DNA from: Telmatactis stephensoni
Taxonomy: Eukaryota; Cnidaria; Anthozoa; Actiniaria; Isophelliidae
DNA length: 64,000 nt
Direction of reading: 5' to 3'
NCBI GenBank assembly: GCA_029948255.1
Contig: JALIZF010001618.1
Span: 248,001-312,000 of the forward strand
A model generated the notes under the pieces. It was not told the origin of the DNA, made no database searches, and saw only the letters and a program-made list of their open reading frames with translations. This document shows positions 10,567-20,969 of this stretch, piece after piece. The translations under genes were made by a program, and so were the position numbers. Numbering within the stretch: the stretch's first letter is position 1; each line of letters starts with the position of its first letter.

Positions 10567-10870
10567 AACTCTTTCCAAGGCAGAAAAATCGCTCTGCAGC
10601 AATATATTTTCTTCCGGTTCCAGACCAAGAACTCTGAGTCAAATGTGGTATGAAAACCCAATGAAGTGATCCCTTTATTGAACTTGATTTTTAATATTGT
10701 AAGTCTCACCTTTGTTTGCTTTCGTTTAATATGGTTTAATATAAAAAGTAATGAATATGACAATAACATATTGACTTAGCAGTTCTGTCTCTTTTTAATT
10801 AAAAACTACTTGAAAGTTGACAAATAAAATTTGGGAGTTCATCGATCAGAAATAAGACTTTGCTCATCTC
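10567..10870 (-). promoter_or_regulatory. Shared 5' flank of GPCR gene 1
   Basis: Bases 10567-10740 are essentially identical to 12307-12480, and 10750-10870 to 12840-12960. The duplicated block therefore carries the putative promoter and 5' UTR. No core promoter element could be defined. Confidence 0.45.
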
Positions 10871-11019
10871 AGGAGTTCAAAAGAACTAATGGTTGAAAGA
10901 CTAAATCAAAGCAAACTAACTTATGCTCTATTATACATAGAATTAATAATAATAACTTTATCAAACACAGAATTGAAAAGTATACCGTCACGTATTTACA
11001 ATAAAGCTCTGTACTGCTT

Positions 11020-11170
11020 TGTAAGTTTTTGTGAGGGACAAACTAAGTGCGTACAGAATCAGCAAACTCATCTGTTCACTATATCTTCATTATAGTGGAT
11101 ATTTTAGAAGTTCGTCTTGCTCGTGTTTGTCTCTGTGTTTCTGAAACACTAACTTCATAATTAGTGATAT
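11020..11170 (-). pseudogene. GPCR relic (TM6/ICL3 part) in spacer 1
   Basis: The block containing gtgcgtacagaatcagcaaa and ttcgtcttgctcgtgtttgt matches the TM6/third-loop coding region of gene 1 (around 9815-9905), with indels destroying the frame. An equivalent relic sits in the other spacer at 13120-13250, so it predates the tandem duplication. Confidence 0.75.
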
Positions 11171-11283
11171 TTGTTCGACCCAATGTAGATTAGATAGAAC
11201 ACAGGCAGCAATGCAGTTGAAATTCAAATCTATTGGCTTACAAATTAAGCAACACTAAGTTAGTCCTGAAACCTTCGACTTTA

Positions 11284-12306
11284 TCACAAAGTCGTTTCAT
11301 GTTGTTTAGGTTCGACTGAGTTTCTTCTGACTGCGCGTCTGTTGCCACAAACACAAACCAATCTCTTGGCTGCTTCCCGAAAGTCGGACAAAAAGACAAT
11401 GTACAAATAGGGACTGAAGCATAAGTTGACTGAAGGGAGAAAGAAATAAAGGAAATAAAATAAAACATACCATTCCAAACAACTGAAATTGATTCCTCGC
11501 TTATTCAGATGAACAAAGCGTGAAAATCTGAGGCAGTAGTAAGGAATGTAACAAAGTGCGTACAAAACTAACGAACTCATTACCATCTTTACTATTTTTG
11601 AGTTTCGTTTTGCTCGCGTTTGCCGCTCCGCTTCTGAAAGACTGGTTTCAATCGCTTGCGGTTTGGTAATTCTTCGCAGTGTTAAAATATTGAGGACTAG
11701 ACTAGCCAAAAACAGGCTCAGAGCGAGACTAAAATAGCTCATATTAAATAATGACATAATATATGTGTCATTTTCAACGCACTCAGCCGAAGTTTCAATT
11801 TTACGGAGACTCATACCATACGTTCCATAAGCACAGATACCAAAGGAAATCAACCAAGTAAATGCTATTACTGCAAAGCGCCGTTTGAGGGTATATGGTC
11901 GTGATCTCTGTACAGTCAGCCTTGTTACTTTGAATCGTTCAACGCTGATTATCAAAATGGTTACCAAAGAAACAAGAACACAGCTTGAACCAAGAAATGC
12001 GAACGCTTTGCAAAGGAAATTTGCCACTGCAAATTTGAGTTTGTTCCAAAAAACATAGCCAAATGCTTGAAGGAAAACCACAGGTGAGCTCGATGAAACG
12101 ATCAAAATATCTGCAAATGCCATGTTGATGATCAAATGATGCAAGTTTTTTCGTATAGTGTATTTAAGAGCTAGAACGATGACAAAGATGTTTCCACACA
12201 TGGCCAATGTCGCGAAAAGAAAAGTGAGGACTAAAAAGCTCGTCTCTATAGAACGCCTATTAGATTCTTGAAGACTGCAATTATACGTTGAATTTGACGT
12301 GTCCAT
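11284..12306 (-). CDS. Class A GPCR, tandem copy 2 (chimera of copies 1 and 3)
   Basis: Intronless, 340 residues from ATG at 12306. It has the same receptor architecture as gene 1: N-glycosylated N-terminus, GN in TM1, NMAFAD in TM2, ERF after TM3, SPYLY in TM7, and a 20-residue basic tail after helix 8. The first about 30 codons and the 5' flank are identical to gene 1. From about 12216 inward (codon FATLAMCGNIF onward) it is nearly identical to gene 3, with only about five amino-acid differences. The switch lies in TM1, between gtcgcga (gene-3-like) and aaagaaaagtgagg (gene-1-like). This is best explained by unequal crossing-over between genes 1 and 3. The frame is intact, so it is probably functional, with gene 1 regulation and gene 3 ligand-binding core (inference). 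Confidence 0.93.
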   Translation of the reverse strand: MDTSNSTYNCSLQESNRRSIETSFLVLTFLFATLAMCGNIFVIVLALKYTIRKNLHHLIINMAFADILIVSSSSPVVFLQAFGYVFWNKLKFAVANFLCKAFAFLGSSCVLVSLVTILIISVERFKVTRLTVQRSRPYTLKRRFAVIAFTWLISFGICAYGTYGMSLRKIETSAECVENDTYIMSLFNMSYFSLALSLFLASLVLNILTLRRITKPQAIETSLSEAERQTRAKRNSKIVKMVMSSLVLYALCYIPYYCLRFSRFVHLNKRGINFSCLEWYVLFYFLYFFLPSVNLCFSPYLYIVFLSDFREAAKRLVCVCGNRRAVRRNSVEPKQHETTL

Positions 12307-12492
12307 AACTCTTTCCAAGGCAGAAAAATCGCTCTGCAGCAATATATTTTCTTCCGGTTCCAGACCAAGAACTCTGAGTCAAATGTGGTATGAAAACCCA
12401 ATGAAGTGATCCCTTTATTGAGTTTGATTTTTAATATTGTAAGTCTCACCTTTGTTTGCTTTCGTTTAATATGGTTTAATATAAAAAGTAAT

Positions 12493-12838
12493 ATTTTCTG
12501 CCGGTTCCAGACCAAGAACTCTGAGTCTGTTATCTCGGCGTATAAGGAGGCAGCATGGCCGAGTGGTCAGAGCGTTGGTCTCGCAATCTGGCGGTCCCAG
12601 GTTCGATTCCCGCTCTGGCCACTATCTGAGACTGAATTTGTTCCGATTTCGATTAGTTCAAATTCTGTTTCTCGGCCATGCTTGTAATATAGCCAACTGG
12701 TTTGCCTCCTTGCCAGTTGGGATTCTTAAACATTCAATTTATGTTTGATTATACTTCATTTCATTTCAGTTAATTTCAACCGCATTTGATTATATACATA
12801 TAGATATTTGCGGTATATAAATCTTAAACATTATTATT
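12493..12838 (+). mobile_element. tRNA-derived SINE inserted in duplicated spacer
   Basis: The paralogous spacer (10741-10760) is uninterrupted here, which defines the insertion exactly; gtaat is repeated at both ends. The tRNA-like head carries an A box TGGCCGAGTGG (12556-12566) and a perfect B box GGTTCGATTCC (12600-12610), so it has an internal Pol III promoter. An unrelated body follows and it ends in an (att)n tail. The first about 35 bases (tgccggttccagaccaagaa and neighbours) duplicate local sequence at 12348-12383 rather than tRNA. The insertion post-dates the gene duplication. Confidence 0.85.
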
Positions 12839-13119
12839 ATGTAATGAATATGACAATAACGTATTGACTTAGCAGTTCTGTCTCTTTTCAATTAGAAACT
12901 ACATGAAAGTTGACATATAAAATTTGGGAGTTCATCGATCAGAAATAAGACTTTGCTCATCTCAGGAGTTCAAAAGAACTAATGGTTGAAAGACTAAATC
13001 AAAGCAAACTAACTTATGCTCTATTATACATAGAATTAATAATAATAACTTTATTAAACACAGAGTTGAAAAGTATACCGTCACGTATTTACAATAAAGC
13101 TCTGTACTACTGCTTTGTA

Positions 13120-13250
13120 AGTTTTTGTGAGAGACATACTAAGAGAATCAGCAAACTCATCACTATCTTCATTATAGTGGATATTTTAGAAGTTCGTCTT
13201 GCTCGTGTTTGTCTCTGTGTTTCTGAAACACTAACTTCATAATTAGTGAT
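13120..13250 (-). pseudogene. GPCR relic in spacer 2
   Basis: Copy of the relic at 11020-11170, again with ttcgtcttgctcgtgtttgt and further small deletions. It is part of the approximately 2.09-kb duplicated unit. Confidence 0.75.
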
Positions 13251-13370
13251 ATTTGTTCGACCCAATGTAGATTAGATAGAATACAAGGCAGCAATGCAGT
13301 TGAAATTCAAATCTATTGGCTTACTTACAAATTAAGCAACACTAAGTTAGTCCTGAAACCTTCGACTTTA

Positions 13371-14393
13371 TCACAAAGTCGTTTCATGTTGTTTAGGTTC
13401 GACTGAGTTTCTTCTGACTGCGCGTCTGTTGCCACAAACACAAACCAATCTCTTGGCTGCTTCCCGAAAGTCGGACAAAAAGACAATGTACAAATAGGGA
13501 CTGAAGCATAAGTTGACTGAAGGGAGAAAGAAATAAAGGACACGAAATAAAACATACCATTCCAAACAACTGAAATTGATTCCTCGCTTATTCAGATGAA
13601 CAAAACGTGAAAATCTGAGGCAGTAGTAAGGAATGTAACAAAGTGCGTACAAAACTAACGAACTCATTACCATCTTTACTATTTTTGAGTTTCGTTTTGC
13701 TCGCGTTTGCCGCTCCGCTTCTGAAAGACTGGTTTCAATCGCTTGCGGTTTGGTAATTCTTCGCAGTGTTAAAATATTGAGGATTAGACTAGCCAAAAAC
13801 AGGCTCAGAGCGAGACTAAAATAGCTCATATTAAATAATGACATAATATATGTGTCATTTGCAACGCACTCAGCCGAAGTTTCAATTTTACGGAGATTCA
13901 TACCATACGTTCCATAAGCACAGATACCAAAGGAAATCAACCAAGTAAATGCTATTACTGCAAAGCGCCGTTTGAGGGTATATGGTCGTGATCTCTGTAC
14001 AGTCAGCCTTGTTACTTTGAATCGTTCAACGCTGATTATCAAAATGGTTACCAAAGAAACAAGAACACAGCTTGAACCAAGAAATGCGAACGCTTTGCAG
14101 AGGAAATTTGCCACTGTAAATTTGAGTTTGTTCCAAAAAACATAGCCAAATGCTTGAAGGAAAACCACAGGTGAGCTCGATGAAACGATCAAAATATCTG
14201 CAAATGCCATGTTGATGATCAAATGATGCAAGTTTTTTCGTATAGTGTATTTAAGAGCTAGAACGATGACAAAGATGTTTCCACACATGGCCAATGTCGC
14301 GAATATAAGAGCAAGGGCTATAAAGCTCGTCTCTAAAAAGCTCCTATAAGTCTCGGGAAAACTACAGTCATACGAAGAATTTGATCTGTTCAT
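13371..14393 (-). CDS. Class A GPCR, tandem copy 3
   Basis: Intronless, 340 residues from ATG at 14393. A plasma-membrane seven-helix receptor with N-terminal N-glycosylation sites in a distinct leader (MNRSNSSYDCSFPETYRS), GN in TM1, NMAFAD in TM2, ERF after TM3, SPYLY in TM7 and an arginine-rich C-tail with potential Ser/Thr phosphorylation sites. From TM1 to the stop it is almost identical to gene 2, whereas its N-terminus and upstream flank are unrelated to genes 1 and 2. It is therefore the parental source of the gene 2 body. The ligand is unknown; it belongs to the same local family as gene 1. Confidence 0.93.
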   Translation of the reverse strand: MNRSNSSYDCSFPETYRSFLETSFIALALIFATLAMCGNIFVIVLALKYTIRKNLHHLIINMAFADILIVSSSSPVVFLQAFGYVFWNKLKFTVANFLCKAFAFLGSSCVLVSLVTILIISVERFKVTRLTVQRSRPYTLKRRFAVIAFTWLISFGICAYGTYGMNLRKIETSAECVANDTYIMSLFNMSYFSLALSLFLASLILNILTLRRITKPQAIETSLSEAERQTRAKRNSKIVKMVMSSLVLYALCYIPYYCLRFSRFVHLNKRGINFSCLEWYVLFRVLYFFLPSVNLCFSPYLYIVFLSDFREAAKRLVCVCGNRRAVRRNSVEPKQHETTL

Positions 14394-14957
14394 AATTATC
14401 TCAGAAGCAACTCTGTTCAATTCAGTTTGATTGAGGTCACTTTTAAAAATATATAGAGAACTAGAAGTAATGCATTTAAATAGAATCAAAGTGACTGAAT
14501 GGTAATTAAACCTAGGTTGGGTTCCATTTTTTTACAATTTTTAATTAAATTTTAAATAAACATTTTCGATGAAATTAAAAAATTATAAATGTGACAACGA
14601 CGAATTGTTTTAGCACTGTGGCCTGTCCAAGACAAGGAGCATTCTCCAAGAAAATTTGATTACTAGCTGCAAACGTACTCCACAATTTCCGACAGGAAAA
14701 CGTTCATTTCGGCCGTATGAAAAGTCGCAATAAATCTGACTTGTTCTTTCGGTGAAAAACTTGATTTGCAATCACCATTGCTGTTATTTTTTCTGATAAC
14801 ACATTTATTCCTTTTATTATTATCGAGTGCACTAGCCGCAAGGCTAGTGGGAGGGTTTTTAAGCCCAAAAGTGGATCCCAGTAACCAGCCAGGTAAGGCA
14901 AATTTGGGCATATGCGTCTTCAGGGATCCGCAGCTCTAGATAAGTTTATGAGCAAAG

Positions 14958-14958
14958 C

Positions 14959-14989
<31 letters not shown>

Positions 14990-15402
14990 CATTATCATTA
15001 TCATTATCATTATCATTATCATTATCATTATCATTATCATTATCATTATCATTATCATTATCATTATCATTATCATTATCATTATCATTATCATTATCAT
15101 TATCATTATCATTATCATTATCATTATCATTATCATTATCATTATCATTATCATTATCATTATCATTATCATTATCATTATCATTATCATTATCATTATC
15201 ATTATCATTATCATTATCATTATCATTATCATTATCATTATCATTATCATTATCATTATCATTATCATTATCATTATCATTATCATTATCATTATCATTA
15301 TCATTATCATTATCATTATCATTATCATTATCATTATCATTATCATTATCATTATCATTATCATTATCATTAGGCATTATCATTATCATTATCATTATCA
15401 TT
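14958..15402. repeat. Hexanucleotide microsatellite (ATTATC)n, about 70 copies
   Basis: A virtually perfect (attatc)n array runs 14958-15372, is interrupted by ggc, and resumes at 15377-15402. Because the unit is six bases with no stop in several frames, it creates long artefactual open frames on both strands (alternating Tyr-His, Asn-Asp and Met-Ile). There is no evidence that these are translated. Confidence 0.97.
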
Positions 15403-16735
15403 AAAATTGCTTTGGATTTGTTTTTCTTGCCAGCTCGTGAAAAAGAATATGAAAATTTGTAAAAGTATAAATACAAGTGACGATGGCGAACAGTTGGTGG
15501 AAAAGTGTGATCGTAAAAATATTCCATGATTTCTATTTTTAATTCTTTATTTAATTCTTTATTTATTTTTACGATTTTACAAAATCGTATCTTAATTCTC
15601 TGCTCAGTGTTTCATTATATACACCAAGATCAAGTCAGATATAAATTATTGCATGCTGCTCTTCGCCATAAAATTAATTAATATCTTTATTAAACCGGAA
15701 TAACTTTTTTATTAGTAAAGTCTTTTTTCCTTTTATGGTAGATGTTTAAAAATGACGCTTTCTTGCTTTTTTTGCGAAAGCTTTTTCCGACGAAAAAAAA
15801 ACATTTCTGATAGACAGACTGACTCGCACGGAGATGTTTACAACATGGCAGGTGAACAGAAATGAGGCAATTCGAGCAGACCACGCATCCTCTCAACGGA
15901 CTTTAGATTCTGTACCGTAGCGGTTCCGTAACGTTCCGTATAGGTTCAATTTATATTTTCTTTTGATTGATGTTCATTATTATAAATTTCCTGCATGCAC
16001 AAAAACAAAGGAAAATACAAATTGAACCAAGGATAAAATTGAACCACAGCATAACGAAACAACAACATGCGAAATTCGCTATATAGTTGATGTTTACGGG
16101 TATAAAAATGTTTTTGGCCCAGCTCAGGCCCATTGAGAAGGACCAAAAACATATTCAAACCCAAGAGAATCAACCCTATTGCTATTATAGTAACTATATC
16201 GGGCATTCACAAAAGGAATAAAGACAATAAGCTTCAATCAGTTACAAAATGACCGGCGTTACGTCGGTGTTTATTTCATCTATCTACTCAAGTTTACAAA
16301 TAAGTCTTCAACTAAAAAGGTTTTTCCTCTAAACATGACAACACTTTCAGCTGTAAAAGCGTTAAAATGCTGCAGAATATAATTTTACTCTGAGTGAGTT
16401 GCAGACGTCAATAAGCCCCAAGCGTGATAACGTTTTTGATCCTTTTCTATAGCGCTTTCCACTGTTTACTAACAAAATAATAATAATTTATTTCTATAGC
16501 GCTCACTCCTCAGAGTCCGCAAGCGCTTTATTTACAAGTACTTTAGCCCGCAAAATGCGACAAAATGCCCTATAAAGTTATTATAATATATAGTTGACTA
16601 GAAACTTTGAATAAAGGAGCTTCCTTTTCAATTTTGATAACGCTTTCTATCATATCTACTTTTACCTCAGGTTCTCACTGAGGTTAAACAAAAACGGAGC
16701 ATATTTAAACGCCGCTGTTTCCTGTTGGACGCGCG
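15403..16735. other. Intergenic, no recognised gene
   Basis: AT-rich; short minus-strand hydrophobic frames at 15690-15896 and 15946-16206 have no recognisable domain. Bases 16460-16560 contain a tataataatttatttctata-type motif common in dispersed repeats. Confidence 0.4.
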
Positions 16736-16737
16736 CT

Positions 16738-16937
16738 GTTTTGTTTGTTTGTTTGTTTGTTTGTTTTTTTTCCTTGTTGTTGTTGTTGTTTGTTTGTTGT
16801 TTTGTTTGTTGTTTGTTTTGTTTGTTTTTGTTTTGTTTTGTTTTGTTTTGTTTTGTTTTGTTTTGTTTTTGTTTGTTTGTTTGTTTGTTTGTTTGTTTGT
16901 TTGTTTGTTTATTTGTTTGTTTGTTTGTTTTTTCTTT
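16738..16937. repeat. Low-complexity (TTTG)n/(TTTTG)n/(TTG)n
   Basis: About 200 bp of T- and G-only pentamer and tetramer repeats, explaining the Cys/Leu/Phe/Val-only frames on the plus strand. Confidence 0.95.
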
Positions 16938-17637
16938 TGTTGTTTTTGGAAAACTGATGACCCTGCTCATCACACATAACTATTGAAGTAAATATCATTT
17001 CCACGCAGTTGTTACCCTGGGGATATATATGACAGTGTCTCCAGCTTACAACTGCTGTTAGTTGTTATTAGAGCTACATTGTAAACACAAAAACAAATAC
17101 AAACAAATTCAACGGGAGTTTAGAATATTTATGCTTGTCCCACTTTCAGAATAGCCTTGTTTTATTGACGAGCATCCCATAAAATAAAACAGAGGCACTT
17201 TTTCTTGGGAATCGCAATTTATATCGGTCGAGTGATTTGATCCCGAACGTCTGCGTTTATTTATTTATTTATTATTATTATTCTTTGAATGCATTCCATG
17301 TTTATATTGCCTTTTGTTGATATTTTCGCGGAAAAAGAATAGTATTGTCAACTTTAACAAAGAATAGAATCAGCAAAAACTCACATTAAAAATAAATTGT
17401 ACAACTTTGGTGAGAAATTGATCTCAGAATTCAAAAATAAAATACGTTGTATGAAAGATACTTATTTATTGTATTTATGTCGCAAAGTAAAGTCTTATTA
17501 ATTATAGATGAATAATAAATTTTATCTTGGTATAGCTAGACGTTTTGAGATGTCACCACATCAACACAAACATTTTGACTCTAAAAACAAATTAATAGAT
17601 TTAAAACAACAAATTCATAATATCTAAAACAATAGAC

Positions 17638-17864
17638 GACTTTCAAAAATGGCGGCTCATTGTTCACGAGAACGAGGCCAGAAAGGCCTCTAAATTGTTA
17701 TGGCATCAAATGAGTCTAAGTCTATCCTGTAAAATGCACAAAAAATAGTTATTTCAAAAGGAAGAGGAACACATCATCTTTGATAGCAAAAGAGGTGTCG
17801 CCACGCTTATTGTCTGATAACAAGGCCTTTGTGGCCTCGTTCTCATGTACTATTTTTGAAAGTC
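17638..17864. mobile_element. MITE with GACTTTCAAAAATGG-type TIRs
   Basis: The left tip gactttcaaaaatgg and right tip tatttttgaaagtc are inverted; inside them gaacgaggcc/ggcctcgttc continue the arms. The core is diverged and there is no transposase. Confidence 0.6.
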
Positions 17865-17929
17865 ATCAATTTCGATCTCATTTCAATTATATTAATTACT
17901 TTGTATCAGAAAAGAAAGTGCAAACGCAA

Positions 17930-18315
17930 TATTCCCCCCTCCCCTACCCCCTATTGGTCATATATTAGTAACCTACATAGATTGCCTATTTTTTATATCC
18001 ATTTTTATCAATTAAATAAGACAGATTCTTTAATAATATATAAAAAATTCAATTGCAATCAAATTATATGTGATAAAGTTTACCGCAATACCTTACCCCC
18101 GCCCCCATCCCTCCCCTCATTGGTCATATATTAGTAACCTATATGTATTGCCTATATTTGTATATCCATTTCTATCCATTAGCTAAGACAAATTCTATAA
18201 TATATATATATAATATCTAAAAAAAAATCAATTTCAATTAAATCATATATTAAACCGCAATACCTGACCTCCCGCCCCATCCTTCCTCCTAATTGGTCAT
18301 ACATTATAGCAGAAT
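17930..18315. repeat. Tandem repeat, about 165-bp unit, 2.3 copies
   Basis: Each unit contains a C-rich block (cccctcccc-like), then attggtcatatattagtaac, then an AT-rich block ending in ccgcaatacct. Copies start near 17930, 18100 and 18260. Confidence 0.75.
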
Positions 18316-19003
18316 ATTACATACGGAACAACAATTGCGTTTTCAATTAAAGTGCTATTGCTTGTTTTTAAACCCAAAAAATAATTACTGGAGGTTTTTA
18401 AAATGTAGATTCAGCTTAGCTTTCATGCAGGTGATGTGTATATAATAGTTTGTTGATATAGGGCATATAATCATGTATAACTTGTCTGCGTATATCTGTG
18501 TTTTCGTTTTAAATTCATTTGCATATCGAATGCAAGAAATTTATGTTGACATGGAATATAGGGTTCGTCATCTTATGCTTCAAAATTATTAAGTACTGAG
18601 ACGCAAAAACAGTCTACCTACTATCAGAATACTGTGTTAAAATACTTTCGTCGAGCGTACTGCAGATGGCAATATACTACTGTGACTGCTCAAGATCAGT
18701 CCGAACTCAAGACAAAAATCGCCTACTTTCCCGTTATGTTTCGTGTGCAAAACCATCTACAAGGGAATCTTTTAATCTTTGGGCTGAAGTGATCTTGAAA
18801 TATCGAGCTGATTAATTTGTATTTCCGAGAAAGACTCTTACAACTCATTGTAAAATTTGACATCTTGCCCCGCTCCCTCCGCCAAAATTATTTAAATATT
18901 GCAAAGAGTAAACAAATAAAATGCTTATTTTTTAATAATATTGCTGGGTGGAGCTGTACAAGGTTTTGTATTTCGTGGTTGGATGATGACAGCTTTGCAC
19001 GTA

Positions 19004-19273
19004 AAGGTGCGGTAATACGAGCAACAAAATCGTGCAACTTGTCGCGCAACATTGTTGCGTTGCAAGTTGCAGAGCAAATGTTGCTCGTATTACCACCCCG
19101 CGCGCAACAAATTTTCTTTGTTGCAAAAAGTAGACAGTCCTTCTACTTTTTGCAACAAAAAAAATTTGTTGCGCGTGGGGTGGTAATACGAGCAACATTT
19201 GCTCTGCAACTTGCAACGCAACAATGTTGCGCGACAAGTTGCACGATTTTGTTGCTCGTATTACTGGGCCTTA
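19004..19273. mobile_element. Palindromic MITE (GTAATACGAGCAAC arms)
   Basis: Arms of more than 100 bp are nearly perfectly inverted around about 19135: ggtaatacgagcaac, then acaatgttgcgttgc, then a shared block rich in TTGCAAC. A decayed single-arm relative lies at 54535-54695, and a related compositional style occurs at 35776-36001. Confidence 0.85.
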
Positions 19274-19340
19274 AATGAGTAAACTTGCCAAATTATTTGA
19301 CGATCTCCAGTTGACGATCGAATCCTAGGCCACACACTTA

Positions 19341-19577
19341 GGCTAAGGTCAAACGTCGTAGTTCGACAGGCCAGGTCAAACGTCGTACTAAATGAGCCGA
19401 TCCTAAAACTCAGTTAATTAAGTTCAGGTGTAGCACGCCCGAGTCAGTCGTATAAAACGACTTAGTCGTACCAAATTCAGTCAGTGGAACTTAATTAGGT
19501 CAAACGTCGAACTTTACATGAACTTAATTGAGTGAATTAAATACGGCTCATGTGAAGTACGACGTTTGACCTTAGCC
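19341..19577. mobile_element. PIF/Harbinger-like MITE, TTA target duplication
   Basis: TIRs are ggctaaggtcaaacgtcgta and its complement ending ccttagcc, flanked by TTA at 19338-19340 and 19578-19580. The trinucleotide target duplication and G-start tips fit the PIF/Harbinger superfamily. Sub-terminal repeats of caaacgtcg lie inside. Confidence 0.75.
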
Positions 19578-19589
19578 TTAGTAACGTGT

Positions 19590-19930
19590 TCGTAATGACT
19601 TCCACTAGCAGATTTACCTTATAAATGAAATAAGGGTCCAAAATATAACTCAAAAGAACGAACTTCTAGTCCTTCCAACTATAAACTGACTTTGACGCGT
19701 GATATTTTTCCATGTGCAGTGTCCTGGGGTGAAATAATTATCCACAGCACACTAGTGGTAGGTGGTATGTTTACATGTCAGCATTTTTGTACTTGAACAT
19801 ATTTTTAAAGAAAGCGATTGTCATACAGATGTTCCATGTGAACATGAATTTCTTGCATTCGATATGCAAATGAAGTTCAAACCAAAAACACAAACACGCC
19901 CAGAAAAATTGTATATCTATTGGGCATATA
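19590..19930. repeat. Dispersed repeat, copy A (second copy at 30225-30570)
   Basis: About 340 bp shared in the same orientation with 30225-30570, with conserved blocks taatgacttccact, tactgactttgacgcg, ttgcattcgatatgcaaatg and acaaattgtata-like. An inverted partial copy is at 18440-18560. No coding content; family unknown. Confidence 0.75.
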
Positions 19931-20359
19931 TATTTTGACGAATCTAGAGCACATTTTTGAGAAGACATAAACAGGAGAAATTTAAAGAAATATGCTACAA
20001 AAACACAAAAAAGGAATAGATCGAGCAGTTTCCGCACAGTTCTAGCTATTTGTTCTATCTTGCCTGCAGTGATGTCTATCAAAGAAATGGAAATTCAAAT
20101 TTCTTTCGTGAACGTGCAGTTTCTATAGTCGTAAGAGCTTGGTAAATCCTTGAGAGGGAACTAACCAACCAGCGTGAAGTGGACTTTCACAAATTGTTTG
20201 CATTACCCCCAGGAGAGAAATTTGCCTGGCGAGGGTAGGCATATACTGACTAGAGCAAATAACTGCAGTTTTTCAAAGAAATATAGACAATATATAAATT
20301 TCAGACTATGCTAATATTTTGCAATCAAAAATTCGTTCTATTCGAGTTATTTTGCAACA

Positions 20360-20475
20360 TCCCTCCAACTTTTCGGCATTCTAACTTTTTTCTTTTCTTC
20401 TTCATATATTTATTGTAACTAATTGAACAATGAAATGCAAATAAATTATAAGATTGAACTTGAACTTGAACACGA
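20360..20475 (+). repeat. Non-LTR retroelement 3' end with ttgaac repeats
   Basis: The stretch ending aaataaattataagattgaa followed by cttgaacttgaac resembles the 3' tail of CR1/L2-type LINEs, which end in short tandem repeats. The coding part is absent. Confidence 0.5.
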
Positions 20476-20744
20476 AACTTTAAGATTAACATTTTATATC
20501 TATTTTGAAATATGACGAAGGGCTTTGATGCGGGTTTTGGTCGTTGTAGTAGTCCATCTACGGAACAAACAAGTGTCCTCGTTAAAATGAATCAATTTAG
20601 TCATTATTAGTAATTTGACATGTTTACAAGGCTAGCGGCTTTGTCATTTGACAGGTTTTGCACTGAAAATAACAAGATAATGAAAATAAGAAAAATAAAG
20701 GAAAAGCGAAATCGAAAAAATTGGACTAATGAAATGAATAGAAA

Positions 20745-20842
20745 GAAATAAGGAAAAGAAAGAAAGAGAAGTGCACTTTAAACAAAAAAAAAGAAAGGAA
20801 AGAAGAAAGAAAGAGAGAGAGAAAAAAAAGAAAGAAAGAAAG

Positions 20843-20873
<31 letters not shown>

Positions 20874-20880
20874 GAGAAAA

Positions 20881-20928
<48 letters not shown>

Positions 20929-20965
20929 AGGAAGGGAAGGGAAGGGAAGGGAAGGAAAAAGGAAA
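20745..20965. repeat. Polypurine (GAAA)n/(GGAAG)n tract
   Basis: About 220 bases of A and G only on the plus strand, with (gaaa)n grading into (gggaa)n. The mirror-like polypurine composition could adopt triplex (H-DNA) conformation. Confidence 0.95.
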
Positions 20966-20969
20966 AAAT

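Noticed and set aside
12549..12622. Functional tRNA gene
   Set aside because: A and B boxes are good, but the unit is followed by a SINE body and (att)n tail, and the paralogous spacer lacks it; it is a SINE head.
14912..15527. Long open frames of alternating Tyr-His, Asn-Asp and Met-Ile
   Set aside because: They are entirely produced by the hexanucleotide repeat, on both strands, without start or splice context.
16662..16986. Cys/Leu/Phe/Val-rich and Asn/Lys/Gln-rich frames
   Set aside because: Products of the (TTTG)n/(TTTTG)n tract; overlapping in several frames with no conserved sequence.
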